64,000 nucleotides of DNA from CAVVVS01 sp963751355. GTDB lineage: Bacteria; Bacteroidota; Ignavibacteria; Ignavibacteriales; Ignavibacteriaceae. How positions within the stretch are numbered: position 1 is the stretch's first letter; every line of letters starts with the position of its first letter. Made by a program: the position numbers and the translations under genes. Under the pieces are notes generated by a model, which saw nothing but the letters and a program-made list of their open reading frames with translations, searched no databases and was not told the origin of the DNA. Location of the stretch: positions 44,840 through 108,839 of the forward strand of contig CAVVVS010000080.1 in the NCBI GenBank assembly GCA_963751355.1. The letters are read 5' to 3'. Of this stretch, positions 18,282-27,265 are shown in pieces.

Positions 18282-18623
18282 TAGATTCACGCGCACCTTA
18301 TCAGATTTTGATGTTCGTTTAATTGACGATTAAACTTAAATGATTTAATAATTTTTTTATGCAAAACCTTAACCCAAAGCAGCGGAATTATTTTGGGGTT
18401 TGATTTAAGTATATAATTTTACCACATTAAAATTTTACAATAAGCCTGTCATTTAGTTACTTTTGTTAAAATTTAAATTATTTTTTCCCTTTTCCCTCCA
18501 GCAGGAATTTATTATTTGATTGATTTCTAAATTTTGTCTTTATTCTTTGAATTGTGTTGGTTATCTTAATAATTAAGATATGAGTTTGTTATGCCCGGTT
18601 GAAATCAAATTAGGACTTGAGCG
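18282..18623. other. Intergenic gap with weak hairpins
   Basis: 342 bp. TTTAATTGACGATTAAA at about 18317 and AAACC.TTAACCC ... GGGGTTT at about 18364-18401 could form weak hairpins. No coding potential was seen. It should hold the promoter of the next gene. Confidence 0.35.
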
Positions 18624-18968
18624 GTGGGAGAAATAGTTTTTTGGACAATGGTGAGGATAATTGTTATTATCCCGATTCTATGGTTTGCGGAAGGTTATAT
18701 TGGTCACCAATTCTGGTGGATATTAATTATGATGACCATTTACGGTGTGATTATTCAACCGGCTATCGTCCATTACAGATTGTTTGAGGAAAAGAATAAA
18801 GATATAATAGAATCAACCCTCTGTTCTACTTGCCTGCATTTTGATAAAACTGCCGTATTATGCATGAAACACGACAAACATCCCACAAAGGATTTTCTCC
18901 CTTGCGGCGGTCTTGACTGGGAATTTAAGGCGTCTGATATAGACAATTACGATGTCTATAAAAGTTAA
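18624..18968 (+). CDS. Small membrane protein with C-terminal Cys/His cluster
   Basis: 114 residues, GTG start. Two hydrophobic segments (about 5-22 and 28-48) are followed by a soluble tail with C-S-T-C (Cys83, Cys86), C-M-K-H (about 97-100), H-P-T and P-C-G-G, ending with LDWEF. The C-x2-C...C-x3-H...C spacing suggests bound zinc or another metal on the cytoplasmic side. No family was recognised. It stands alone, with about 300 bp gaps on both sides, so it has its own promoter. Confidence 0.75.
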   Translation: MGEIVFWTMVRIIVIIPILWFAEGYIGHQFWWILIMMTIYGVIIQPAIVHYRLFEEKNKDIIESTLCSTCLHFDKTAVLCMKHDKHPTKDFLPCGGLDWEFKASDIDNYDVYKS

Positions 18969-19271
18969 AACACATTTACTATGCTGTATTCTGAAATGAG
19001 TTGTTATGTAATTTAAACACTCAATTTCCGGTATAGTAAAAGTTTTTATCTATGTGCTTACTCTTTTTAAAAGCAACTCATATTATTTATTATTTCGATT
19101 TAATTTACTATAATTTATTTTTTCTTATTAGTGAGGTAAAATTTAAAAGGTAATTTTTCAGTTGTGAATTTTCTACGACATCAAAATTTCCCACGACTTT
19201 TATACCTTTTTAGAGGGAACACATTAATTCATTAAAAAGTAACAAAATCAATCATAAAACAAGGAAAGCCA
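18969..19271. other. Intergenic gap, nothing recognised
   Basis: 303 bp, very AT-rich. No hairpin or frame of note. AAGGA at about 19261 serves the prolyl isomerase gene. Confidence 0.5.
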
Positions 19272-19757
19272 ATGCCTATAATTAATAATCAGGTTGTAAT
19301 TTTTACATATACACTAACAGATGACGGTGGAAATGTAGTTGATCAGGCGACAAAAGAACAACCTTTTTCATTTATAAGCGGAAATAATCAAATACTGCCA
19401 AAACTTGAAGAATCTTTAGGTGAAATGCTGATCGGAAGTAAAAAAACAATAGCACTTGAAGCCAAGGATGCTTACGGGGAATATAAAGACGAAGCTGTTC
19501 AAGTTGTTAAACGTTCAGAATTTCCTGCAGATACACAAATAGAAGAAGGAATGAGCTTTGTGGCTGATACTCCCGACGGACGTCAGTTACCGTTCACAGT
19601 TAAACAAATTGAAGGAGATGATATCACATTGGATTTTAATCACCCGCTTGCAGGGCGTAATCTAACTTTTGATGTTGAATTGGTTGACAAACGCGATGCT
19701 ACCCAGGAGGAACTTTCACACGGACATGCTCACGGACCTGACGGACATCATCATTAA
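19272..19757 (+). CDS. FKBP-type peptidyl-prolyl isomerase, SlyD-like
   Basis: 161 residues: an FKBP half-domain (FTYTLTDDGGNVVDQA, then FSFISGNNQILPKLEESL), an insert-in-flap chaperone domain (about 70-125) and the FKBP end with HPLAGRNLTFDVEL. The tail HGHAHGPDGHHH is histidine-rich, as in SlyD, and should bind nickel or other divalent metals. The architecture matches SlyD: cytoplasmic folding catalyst and possible metal chaperone. No hydrogenase or urease genes are nearby. A strong terminator follows. Confidence 0.9.
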   Translation: MPIINNQVVIFTYTLTDDGGNVVDQATKEQPFSFISGNNQILPKLEESLGEMLIGSKKTIALEAKDAYGEYKDEAVQVVKRSEFPADTQIEEGMSFVADTPDGRQLPFTVKQIEGDDITLDFNHPLAGRNLTFDVELVDKRDATQEELSHGHAHGPDGHHH

Positions 19758-19769
19758 TTATTATTTATA

Positions 19770-19799
19770 CCGGCTTCTATTTGAAGCCGGTTTTGTTTT
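19770..19799. terminator. Bidirectional terminator between convergent genes
   Basis: CCGGCTTC pairs perfectly with GAAGCCGG around a TATTT loop. TTTTGTTTT follows on the plus strand, and an AT-rich run lies on the other side. It separates the convergent FKBP and serine hydrolase genes. Confidence 0.9.
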
Positions 19800-19806
19800 A
19801 AAACTG

Positions 19807-21093
19807 TTAGTCATCAGGAGCTGAATAATCAATTACAAATCTAGATAAATCCGGTTTATACTTTCTGAAACGTTGGAGTTCATACTTATAAATTACCTTT
19901 CCCAAATTTGCTAAAAATGGATAACCAATTTTATCGTATTCATATTTATCATCGTTAAATATCTGATTATTATTTACATAGACCATTGCACTCAATAAAA
20001 ATTCTACTTTATTTTTAAAATCTACTATATACGCATTATCAATAAGATAACCGTAAGCTTCTCCGGGTTTATTAAATATTCTAATATTTGAAGGAATCGT
20101 ATCCTTAGTAACTCCGTATATAAATAATTTTACATATCCGTCCCAATATTTATTATAATCGCTGTACCGGGGAATTTTGCTTTCCCGCGGATACATTGAC
20201 ATGTATTTGTATAAAAAATGATAATCGCTTTGCGTTAAATTAAATTTTCTTTCCGGTGGTACGGCATCCGGGAAGATTACGGCTTTTAATATTGCTTGTT
20301 GATTGTTCAGAGCAAAATAATTTGAATAGGTAAAATCTTTCGGCTTATTAATTAAGCTGTCATTTTGAATTACACCTTTCCCCTGAATCAAATTGTGGGC
20401 GTATATTCTATACTGCACCGGGTTATATTGTGCTGCTTGTTTATATATTATTTTATTATTTTTATAAAATTCGAAAGGATTAGTATGCCTGTTATCTTGC
20501 TTGTTATAATCGAAAGATAATCTTCGCAATATCTTTACATCGCAATAGCGTTTTTTCCATATCTGTTGATTAAAATATCGCTGGCCCAAAAATTCATATA
20601 AATTATTAAATGCATCATTATCACTTACTAAAAATATTTTCCTGATATATTGTGCAATCGAAGGTAAGTTAGTTGAAGATGATGAATCGTACTCAACCTT
20701 CATTTGTCCCGGATATGCACTATCAATTCTAAGATTAGTATATTTACTTAATCCGGAAATATTCAAATCATTTAATTTTTCAAGCGACAAAACGGATGCA
20801 GGTAATTTTACCGTGCTTGCAGGATAAAAATATTCCCCGGGATTCAGATGATATGTGTAAGTTTTAAAGTGTGGGAAATTCACAGAATCACGGTCTATTT
20901 GGGTATAAATTATCTGAGTTTTATACTTTTCCGGATTTTGAAGTACTTTTCCGAAAAGATCATTATTATTCGTCAACAGTGAATCCAGCACATTTTCTTT
21001 ATGTTCATAGTTCAGATTTTGTCCGACCATTGTAATTGTTCCTAATAAAAAAAGTATTAAAACGGGGATTATAGTGCGGATGATTTTTATCAT
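19807..21093 (-). CDS. Secreted serine hydrolase, beta-lactamase / penicillin-binding protein-like
   Basis: 428 residues with a signal peptide (about 1-25). The active-site tetrad STVK lies at 93-96 in PASTVKLPAS, and a class-A-like SDN motif occurs in FLVSDNDAFNNLYEF at about 152-166. A clear KTG triad was not found; KPGEAYG near residue 340 may replace it. It is therefore a DD-peptidase or beta-lactamase-fold protein whose third motif is unusual, and real lactamase activity is uncertain. It is longer than class A enzymes (about 290). Confidence 0.78.
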   Translation of the reverse strand: MIKIIRTIIPVLILFLLGTITMVGQNLNYEHKENVLDSLLTNNNDLFGKVLQNPEKYKTQIIYTQIDRDSVNFPHFKTYTYHLNPGEYFYPASTVKLPASVLSLEKLNDLNISGLSKYTNLRIDSAYPGQMKVEYDSSSSTNLPSIAQYIRKIFLVSDNDAFNNLYEFLGQRYFNQQIWKKRYCDVKILRRLSFDYNKQDNRHTNPFEFYKNNKIIYKQAAQYNPVQYRIYAHNLIQGKGVIQNDSLINKPKDFTYSNYFALNNQQAILKAVIFPDAVPPERKFNLTQSDYHFLYKYMSMYPRESKIPRYSDYNKYWDGYVKLFIYGVTKDTIPSNIRIFNKPGEAYGYLIDNAYIVDFKNKVEFLLSAMVYVNNNQIFNDDKYEYDKIGYPFLANLGKVIYKYELQRFRKYKPDLSRFVIDYSAPDD

Positions 21094-21218
21094 AATATTT
21101 GTCAGTTATAAAAATTAAAATATTGATTAGATTTATTTAAAAATACAAAGACTTTATTATCATAAAAAATATTTTCTTAAAAGCGTGATTTAAATTTTAT
21201 TCTTTTGAGGAGGCAAAT

Positions 21219-21677
21219 ATGAAATCTTACCTTATTAATAATTTCAAGTACGATCGTTGGGCAAATGAAAAAATTTTGAAAAGTTTAAATGATCAAAAAA
21301 TTAGTGATGAGAATATTTTGAGACTATTTTCCCACATAATTCTAGCTGAAAAAATATGGATGATGCGCATAAAAGATCAAGATTATGAAAAGTCAGGTTT
21401 CTGGAACACTCTTATGATCGAAGAGTGCGAAAAACTTATCCCGGAAATCAATGACGAATACATCTCATATATTAATTCTTCCCGGGAAGATGATCTAAAC
21501 AAATCGTTTGAATATATAAACAGCAAAGGTATTCTTCATACGAACAGTTTCGCCGAGGCATTAACCCACGTTGCCTTTCACTCGACTTATCACAGAGGAC
21601 AAATTGCTAAAGAAGTGCGCAGACTCAAAAAAGAACCGGTACTTACTGATTATATTGCTTTTATCAGAGAGAAATAA
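21219..21677 (+). CDS. DinB family protein
   Basis: 152 residues forming a four-helix bundle. The metal triad is visible: His in FSHIILAEKIWM and the pair in HVAFHSTYHRGQIA. GAGGAGG gives a strong ribosome binding site. DinB/YfiT proteins include thiol-dependent transferases and unknowns, so no reaction is assigned. The next gene starts 15 bases downstream. Confidence 0.88.
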   Translation: MKSYLINNFKYDRWANEKILKSLNDQKISDENILRLFSHIILAEKIWMMRIKDQDYEKSGFWNTLMIEECEKLIPEINDEYISYINSSREDDLNKSFEYINSKGILHTNSFAEALTHVAFHSTYHRGQIAKEVRRLKKEPVLTDYIAFIREK

Positions 21678-21692
21678 TCCCATGGAAGCATT

Positions 21693-22682
21693 ATGGCAAT
21701 AAGCAATTTACTGAATAATATACTAGGTGAAGAAGTAATTTCTTACCCTTTTGAAGTAGATGATAAGCAAGATGCCATAATATTAAAAAACACAGAGCTA
21801 GCGGGAAAAGGAACTTTTAAGAAAATATTTTTTGGTTCACCTGACAACAACAAAAGTATAATCTGGATCAATAATCCTCAATACCGGTTTAACCTGCAGG
21901 CGCTTCAGGCGTATAATAAAATATTCTTAGGAGATATACCCATCTTTATAAGTAGCTGCAATCCCGAATTAGTACCGTTTTTTAAGCAACATAAATTTGA
22001 AATGATAAAAGTCGGTAAAGAAGCAGTGCTTGATTTAAATAATAGCCACTTTAATAAAAAATCATTAAAAGAGCTAATTCGATACGGTTCACGGAATGGT
22101 TCAGTGGATGAGATTTATTATTCGAAAGATATGAAAGATAAACTCGAACAGTTTAAATTGGAATGTGCGCATGGGCATGAACCCCAGCTTAAATATTTTT
22201 TCAATGATATCTTTCTTCCGGAAAACAGACTTTTTGTATTTAAAGGAAATGATGGGAATTGGTTAGGGGCAATAACAGTATCCTGCAGATCCGACGGTAA
22301 TGTTAGAACCGACCTATTATTGAGAAAGAAAAATGCCGGCAGGGGAATTATGGAATTTTTAATTAAGGTTATATTTGATCAATTAAAAAAGGAAAAATTC
22401 AAAATCTGGAGTCTCGGCGAAGTTCCCTATATAATTTATGGAAGTCCAATTTTTTCAAAAGAATTTATCATTAACTTTGCGGGAAGAAAAATGAGGTTTG
22501 CATACAATTATAAGGGGCTTTATAATTTTAAAAACAAGTTTAATCCTATATGGAAAGAGATTTACATTTGCAGCAAACCTAAACTAAAATTAATGACAAT
22601 TGTTAAAGTGGCATGGATCAGCAACTTGATAAACCTGGTAACAAAAAAAATGTTTTTCCTTTTACGGTTTACTAAAGCATAA
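21693..22682 (+). CDS. Phosphatidylglycerol lysyltransferase C-terminal domain-like protein (DUF2156)
   Basis: 329 residues with the double-GNAT fold of MprF synthase domains. The C-terminal YNYKGLYNFKNKFNPIWKE matches the family end motif, and LLLRKKNAGRGIMEFLIKV fits the central part. There is no membrane flippase half. These domains transfer an amino acid from aminoacyl-tRNA to a lipid, changing surface charge; substrate and even activity are uncertain in stand-alone members. Probably co-transcribed with the DinB gene. Confidence 0.7.
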   Translation: MAISNLLNNILGEEVISYPFEVDDKQDAIILKNTELAGKGTFKKIFFGSPDNNKSIIWINNPQYRFNLQALQAYNKIFLGDIPIFISSCNPELVPFFKQHKFEMIKVGKEAVLDLNNSHFNKKSLKELIRYGSRNGSVDEIYYSKDMKDKLEQFKLECAHGHEPQLKYFFNDIFLPENRLFVFKGNDGNWLGAITVSCRSDGNVRTDLLLRKKNAGRGIMEFLIKVIFDQLKKEKFKIWSLGEVPYIIYGSPIFSKEFIINFAGRKMRFAYNYKGLYNFKNKFNPIWKEIYICSKPKLKLMTIVKVAWISNLINLVTKKMFFLLRFTKA

Positions 22683-22765
22683 CTCTCATTATCTTCTTCT
22701 CTTGATTATTTACCCGATAGAATAGAATTGATAAATAGCACAGAATAATTAGGTGATCTCATTAG

Positions 22766-22785
22766 ATGTTGCAACATTAAATGTT
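22766..22785. promoter_or_regulatory. Candidate MarR-type operator upstream of yceI
   Basis: ATGTTGCAACAT is a perfect 12-bp palindrome (22766-22777). Its right half begins an overlapping second palindrome, AACAT-TAA-ATGTT (22773-22785). It lies 55-75 bases before the yceI start, a typical operator position. A MarR regulator is encoded 2.2 kb downstream. Confidence 0.5.
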
Positions 22786-22840
22786 ATAACGTATATTATC
22801 ATTGTTTAATAAATCAATAATTCAAATAAAGGAGAATAAA

Positions 22841-23422
22841 ATGAGTAACTTAAATGTATCAGATAAGAATGTGCTAAACAAGGAAGAATGGGCGGTTGAT
22901 AACTCGCATTCGAAAATTCAGTTTTCAGCAAGACATATGATAATTGCGGAAGTAACCGGTCACTTTAATAAGTTCGATATCAAAGCAAGTTCCGGAGAAA
23001 GTTTCGAAGACACAAATATAGAAGTTGAAATTGATGCCGGCAGCGTCGATACCGGGATACAGGACAGAGATAAACATCTGAAAAGTCCTGATTTTTTTGA
23101 TGTTGAAAAGTATCAGAAAATTACATTTAAAAGCAGAGAGTTTAATAAAATCAGCGATGAAAAGTACAAATTGATCGGTGATTTAAAGATCCGGGGTATT
23201 AGTAAACCCATTGAACTTGACGTAACCTACGGAGGGCAAATTAACGATCCATGGGGTAATGTAAGAGCCGGTTTTAGAATTTCCGGTTCAGTAAATCGTT
23301 TTGATTATGATTTGAAATGGAATGCTCTGATGGAAACCGGAGGGGCTGTAGTCGGTAAAACAATTAATTTCACATGTGATGTTGAAATGGTAAAAACGAA
23401 AGAGGAAGAAAATAAAGAATAA
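22841..23422 (+). CDS. YceI family protein
   Basis: 193 residues from the ATG at 22841, which has AAAGGAG upstream; an in-frame TTG 39 bases earlier is less likely. EWAVDNSHSKIQFSARHM opens the lipocalin-like fold, and YDLKWNALMETGGAVVG with the final FTCDVEMV are the usual YceI end. There is no signal peptide, so it is cytoplasmic, unlike E. coli YceI. The family binds isoprenoid or amphiphilic ligands. It leads a stress-type gene group (nitroreductase, pirin, MarR). Confidence 0.9.
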   Translation: MSNLNVSDKNVLNKEEWAVDNSHSKIQFSARHMIIAEVTGHFNKFDIKASSGESFEDTNIEVEIDAGSVDTGIQDRDKHLKSPDFFDVEKYQKITFKSREFNKISDEKYKLIGDLKIRGISKPIELDVTYGGQINDPWGNVRAGFRISGSVNRFDYDLKWNALMETGGAVVGKTINFTCDVEMVKTKEEENKE

Positions 23423-23460
23423 TTTCTTTCAAAACAGCATATGTTTTTTAGAATTCAATG

Positions 23461-23493
23461 CCCCGGAAAATCAAATAAAATATTCCGGGGTTT
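23461..23493 (+). terminator. Terminator hairpin after yceI
   Basis: CCCCGGAA pairs perfectly with TTCCGGGG (23483-23490) across a 14-base loop, followed by TTTACTT. Confidence 0.6.
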
Positions 23494-23503
23494 ACTTAAA
23501 TAA

Positions 23504-23522
23504 GGGGATGTAATAAATCCCC
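23504..23522 (+). promoter_or_regulatory. Small leader hairpin before the nitroreductase gene
   Basis: GGGGAT (23504-23509) pairs with ATCCCC (23517-23522), 19 bases before the ATG. It could affect translation or mRNA stability; no known riboswitch is recognised. Confidence 0.3.
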
Positions 23523-23541
23523 GTAAGATGGGAATGAATTA

Positions 23542-24135
23542 ATGATACACGATTTACTAAAAAAACGATACAGCACACGTTCGTTTTCCGATAGGAAAAT
23601 TGAAGATGAAAAAATATTAAGTCTTTTAGAAGCTGCACAATGGGCTCCGTCATCGGCAAATGAACAGCCGTGGAGATTTATAATTGCTGAAAAATTAGAT
23701 GTAGAAAGTCATCAAAAAATTGTGGATGTTCTTACTGACGGAAATAAAATATGGGCAAAAAATGCTCCGCTGCTGATTTTAACCGTCACTAAATTGGTAA
23801 GTACTCACAATAATAAGGTAAACAAATATTCATATTACGATATAGGTACCGCCGCCGCACATATTACATTTCAGGCAACGGCAATGGGACTTCATGTCAG
23901 GCAAATGGGAGGATTTAATCCCGATAGGGCAAGAGCAGTATTTTCAATCCCAGAATCATTTGCGCCTGTTAGTGTGCTTGCCATTGGATATAAAGGTGAA
24001 ATAGATGACTTGCCTGTTAACTTAAGAGAAAGGGAACGGTTAACCAGGGAAAGGAAAGAATTAACAGATATTGTTTTCTCAAATTATTTCGGTGAAAAGA
24101 GTAAGTTATTAGAAGAAAAATTCATTACAAATTAA
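23542..24135 (+). CDS. Nitroreductase family protein
   Basis: 197 residues. The FMN-binding start RYSTRSFSD and AAQWAPSSANEQPWRFI are characteristic, as is the C-terminal basic helix. It should reduce nitro compounds, quinones or enals with NAD(P)H using FMN, as a cytoplasmic dimer. The pirin gene follows within 13 bases and a MarR gene comes after, which fits a quinone or electrophile response unit. Confidence 0.9.
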   Translation: MIHDLLKKRYSTRSFSDRKIEDEKILSLLEAAQWAPSSANEQPWRFIIAEKLDVESHQKIVDVLTDGNKIWAKNAPLLILTVTKLVSTHNNKVNKYSYYDIGTAAAHITFQATAMGLHVRQMGGFNPDRARAVFSIPESFAPVSVLAIGYKGEIDDLPVNLRERERLTRERKELTDIVFSNYFGEKSKLLEEKFITN

Positions 24136-24148
24136 ATTGGTAAAGATT

Positions 24149-24853
24149 ATGAAAACATTCATTCACAAGGCAAACGAGCGGGGAACTGCAGAATTCGGCT
24201 GGCTGCACAGTCGCCACAGCTTCAGCTTTGGAAATTATTATAACCCGGATAAAATGGGATTTGGTTTGTTAAGAGTGTTGAACGACGATATTGTAGAACC
24301 CGGTGAAGGTTTCGGAACCCATCCGCATAATAATATGGAAATAATCTCAATCGTTCTGGATGGTGCACTTGAACATAAAGATAGTATGGGTACCGGCTCC
24401 GTAATTAATCCGGGTGACATACAGGTTATGTCTGCAGGATCAGGAATTATGCATTCTGAATTTAATCACTCTGATTCAAACTTAGTCAAGTTTCTTCAGA
24501 TTTGGATAATAACGAAAGAAAGAAACATAGAGCCAAGATACGACCAGCGTAATTTTGGAGAAATTAAGGAGGGAATTACTACAGTTGCTTCGGGAAACAA
24601 AACTACCGGGTCGCTATATATTCATCAGGATGCTGCTATCTCATTAGGGAAAATTAAATCAGGGGAAAGCCTGAGTTATAAAGCATTATATCCGGGCAAT
24701 GGATTTTATTTGTTTATATTGGACGGGAATATTAAATTAGACGATAAATTATTAAGTTCAAGAGATGCTGCAGGTATATACGATACCGATGAATTAATAT
24801 TTAATGCCTCAAACGATGCAAGTTTTGTTCTCATTGAAATACCCATGAACTAA
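24149..24853 (+). CDS. Pirin family protein
   Basis: 234 residues from the ATG at 24149; an in-frame TTG at 24137 is the less likely start. The four metal ligands of pirin are present: His58 and His60 (GTHPHNNME), His102 and Glu104 (MHSEFNHS). Bicupin fold. Bacterial pirins include quercetin 2,3-dioxygenases and redox-sensing regulators. It starts 13 bases after the nitroreductase stop, so it is almost certainly in one operon with it. Confidence 0.9.
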   Translation: MKTFIHKANERGTAEFGWLHSRHSFSFGNYYNPDKMGFGLLRVLNDDIVEPGEGFGTHPHNNMEIISIVLDGALEHKDSMGTGSVINPGDIQVMSAGSGIMHSEFNHSDSNLVKFLQIWIITKERNIEPRYDQRNFGEIKEGITTVASGNKTTGSLYIHQDAAISLGKIKSGESLSYKALYPGNGFYLFILDGNIKLDDKLLSSRDAAGIYDTDELIFNASNDASFVLIEIPMN

Positions 24854-25043
24854 CTTATTCTGTTTACTCCAAACATAATTTTATAAAATTGACTCAAGCT
24901 CATCATTTATTAGTTGGGTACATTTATTAAAATACTTTTAGCAAAACTTTAGTTACTTTTTGTACCTTCCAGACAGAATATATGGAGCGTATTAATTTTT
25001 TTAAGAAATAGCTATTTTAATAAAAATTTAGGTGAATATACTT

Positions 25044-25493
25044 ATGCGTTTGGAAACCGAAATATCACAAAAGAAATTTACGAATGAGTATCAAAAAGCA
25101 TCCGTTAATTTGATTTATTCATACAATTGGCTCATGAATTTCCAGGTTAAATATTTAAAGGAATTTGGAATAACTGGGCAGCAATTTAATATATTAAGAA
25201 TATTAAGAGGACAGCATCCTAAACCGGCAACGATAAAATTATTAAAGGAACGAATGCTTGATAAGATGTCGGATGCATCCAGAATAGTAGAGAAGTTAAG
25301 AGTTAAAGGACTCGCCGGTAGAAACATCTGTCAGCATGATAGAAGAAACGTTGATGTATGCATCACCGATAAAGGACTCAAGTTGCTCTCGGAAATTGAC
25401 AAGCAAGAACATTTAATGGACGAAAAACTTCATAATTTAAATAATAAAGAAATCAGGCATCTCAACAACTTACTTGATAAAATGCGAGGATAG
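25044..25493 (+). CDS. MarR family transcriptional regulator
   Basis: 149 residues from the ATG at 25044, chosen over the GTG at 25032 because TAGGTGA at 25029-25035 is correctly spaced only from the ATG. The winged helix covers about 45-115 (FGITGQQFNILRILRG, then KDERMLDKMSDASRIVEKL-like recognition helix and DRRNVDVCITDKGLKLL wing). The one Cys pair is near the wing (Cys in NICQHDRRNVDVCI), so thiol sensing is possible. Likely targets are the yceI-nitroreductase-pirin genes upstream. Confidence 0.88.
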   Translation: MRLETEISQKKFTNEYQKASVNLIYSYNWLMNFQVKYLKEFGITGQQFNILRILRGQHPKPATIKLLKERMLDKMSDASRIVEKLRVKGLAGRNICQHDRRNVDVCITDKGLKLLSEIDKQEHLMDEKLHNLNNKEIRHLNNLLDKMRG

Positions 25494-25775
25494 GCTTTAA
25501 TTTAATATTGTACTTCCCTCCTAACAAATATATTTGCAAAACATCATTTATAAAAAATCATCGGTAGTCATTCTTTTAAATGATATACCGTGGAAATCAT
25601 TCTGCAATAAATAAACATATTAGCAATTCATGTTTATAGCATCAATGCAGCAAAAATTATGACTCTTATAATCTTTTTTTGCCGTTCGGAAAGAGTAGCG
25701 GTAAATCATAAACAAAATTTACCGGGCTTAAACCTTCAAAAAGAAACCCAGGCAAAATCCAAAAAAATTATTGTA

Positions 25776-26399
25776 TTATTTTTCTTCAATTTTAATTGTC
25801 TTCATTACCACCTCATTTACGGGGCGATCCTGTTTGTTGGTTTGTACTTTGCTGATAGCATAAACTACATCCATACCGCCAATCACCTTACCGAAAATAG
25901 AATAATGTCCGTTAAGCCACGGCGTTGCTGAAACAGTGATAAAAAATTGACTGCCGTTGGTATTAGGTCCGGCATTTGCCATGGCAACCACACCCGGGGC
26001 ATCGAATCCTAAATCCGGGCTGATTTCGTCATCAAACTTACCGCCCCATATACTTTCTCCTCCTCTGCCTGTTCCCGTAGGATCACCACCCTGTATCATA
26101 AATCCGGCTATTACACGGTGAAATATAATTCCGTTGTAATATCCTTTTTTTGCAAGACCGACAAAATTTTCCACGGTTTTAGGTGCTTCTTTCGGTAAGA
26201 GTTGAATCTCAATATTCCCCATATTTGTTTCGATAGTGGCAATTATTGTTAAATTCTGTTTTTGTGTTGAATCATTCATTACTGAGCTTTCTTTTGTTTG
26301 TGTTGTTGATTTAATTTCAGCAGCTTTGCTATTCGAACCTGACTCTTTACATCCCAAAATAATAGTAAAAAAGAGAAGAGAAAACATTATACTTTTCAT
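25776..26399 (-). CDS. Cyclophilin-type peptidyl-prolyl isomerase, lipoprotein
   Basis: 207 residues. A lipoprotein signal ends at Cys17 (IILGC), and a short Ser/Thr/Lys-rich linker leads to the cyclophilin domain (about 50-205). The active-site stretch is clear: FHRVIAGFMIQGGDPTGTGRGG and NTNGSQFFITVSATPWLNGH. It should catalyse proline isomerisation in the periplasm, aiding outer-membrane protein folding. It is the last gene of a five-gene minus-strand envelope cluster, nine bases after uppP. Confidence 0.93.
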   Translation of the reverse strand: MKSIMFSLLFFTIILGCKESGSNSKAAEIKSTTQTKESSVMNDSTQKQNLTIIATIETNMGNIEIQLLPKEAPKTVENFVGLAKKGYYNGIIFHRVIAGFMIQGGDPTGTGRGGESIWGGKFDDEISPDLGFDAPGVVAMANAGPNTNGSQFFITVSATPWLNGHYSIFGKVIGGMDVVYAISKVQTNKQDRPVNEVVMKTIKIEEK

Positions 26400-26408
26400 A
26401 AATAGCTC

Positions 26409-27257
26409 CTATGGCAAAATTATATGTGAGGATAACAGAATAATTATTAATAATCCTAAACCGATTCTATAATAGATAAAAACAAAAGTAGTATTTTTTC
26501 TTAAAAACTTTAATAAAAAATCAATTGAGATATAGCCAAAAATTCCGGCTACGATTGTTGAAATAATTAAATGTAATGTCATCGATGCGTTAATAAATTT
26601 TAATGATTCATAAAGTTCAAGGAAACCGCTGGCAAATACCGCAGGAATACTAAGTAAAAACGAAAACCTTGCCGCCGTTTCCCGGTTCATTCCCAAAAAC
26701 AGTCCGCCGGTTATCGTTGTTCCTGACCTGGAAGAACCGGGGATGAGCGCAAAACATTGTGCAATACCAACAATAAATGCGTCCTTAACGGTTATATCCT
26801 TCATATCCTTTTTCAGAGTTGCTTTCTTTTCGGCAATAGCGAGAATTATAGCCAGCACTATTAAGCTGCTTGCAATTACCCAAAGATCTTTTGTTAATGC
26901 ACCTTCAATTACATTCTTTAGAGATAAACCTATTATGCCGACCGGGATAGAACCCGCTATAATTAACCAGCCTAGTTTCGAACTTTGTGTTTGTTTTGAG
27001 AACGGAATTCTTTTAGCAATATTTTCGGAAACAAAATCTGAAACAATGTTAATTAAGTCGCGCCAGAAATAAACTATTACCGCTGCCAGTGTACCAAGTT
27101 GAATAACAGCGATAAAAGAGGTCCATTGTTCAGGGTGTTTATCGGAAATCAGATTAAGCAGCTTGCCGGCTACTGTTAAATGTCCGGTACTGCTGATTGG
27201 TAAAAACTCAGTTAATCCCTGAATAATTCCCAGAAAAATAGCATCCAGTATGTTCAA
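26409..27257 (-). CDS. uppP: Undecaprenyl-diphosphatase (UppP/BacA)
   Basis: 282 residues, about eight membrane helices. Both catalytic signatures are intact: EFLPISSTGHL (about 17-27) and PGSSRSGTTI (about 173-182). It dephosphorylates undecaprenyl pyrophosphate to recycle the lipid carrier for peptidoglycan and O-antigen, and confers bacitracin tolerance when abundant. It starts eight bases after the beta-barrel gene. Confidence 0.96.
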   Translation of the reverse strand: MNILDAIFLGIIQGLTEFLPISSTGHLTVAGKLLNLISDKHPEQWTSFIAVIQLGTLAAVIVYFWRDLINIVSDFVSENIAKRIPFSKQTQSSKLGWLIIAGSIPVGIIGLSLKNVIEGALTKDLWVIASSLIVLAIILAIAEKKATLKKDMKDITVKDAFIVGIAQCFALIPGSSRSGTTITGGLFLGMNRETAARFSFLLSIPAVFASGFLELYESLKFINASMTLHLIISTIVAGIFGYISIDFLLKFLRKNTTFVFIYYRIGLGLLIIILLSSHIILP

Positions 27258-27265
27258 ACTGCCTC

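Noticed and set aside
19807..21093. Antibiotic-resistance beta-lactamase
   Set aside because: SxxK and SDN-like motifs are present but the KTG motif is not clear and the length is atypical, so only the fold is called.
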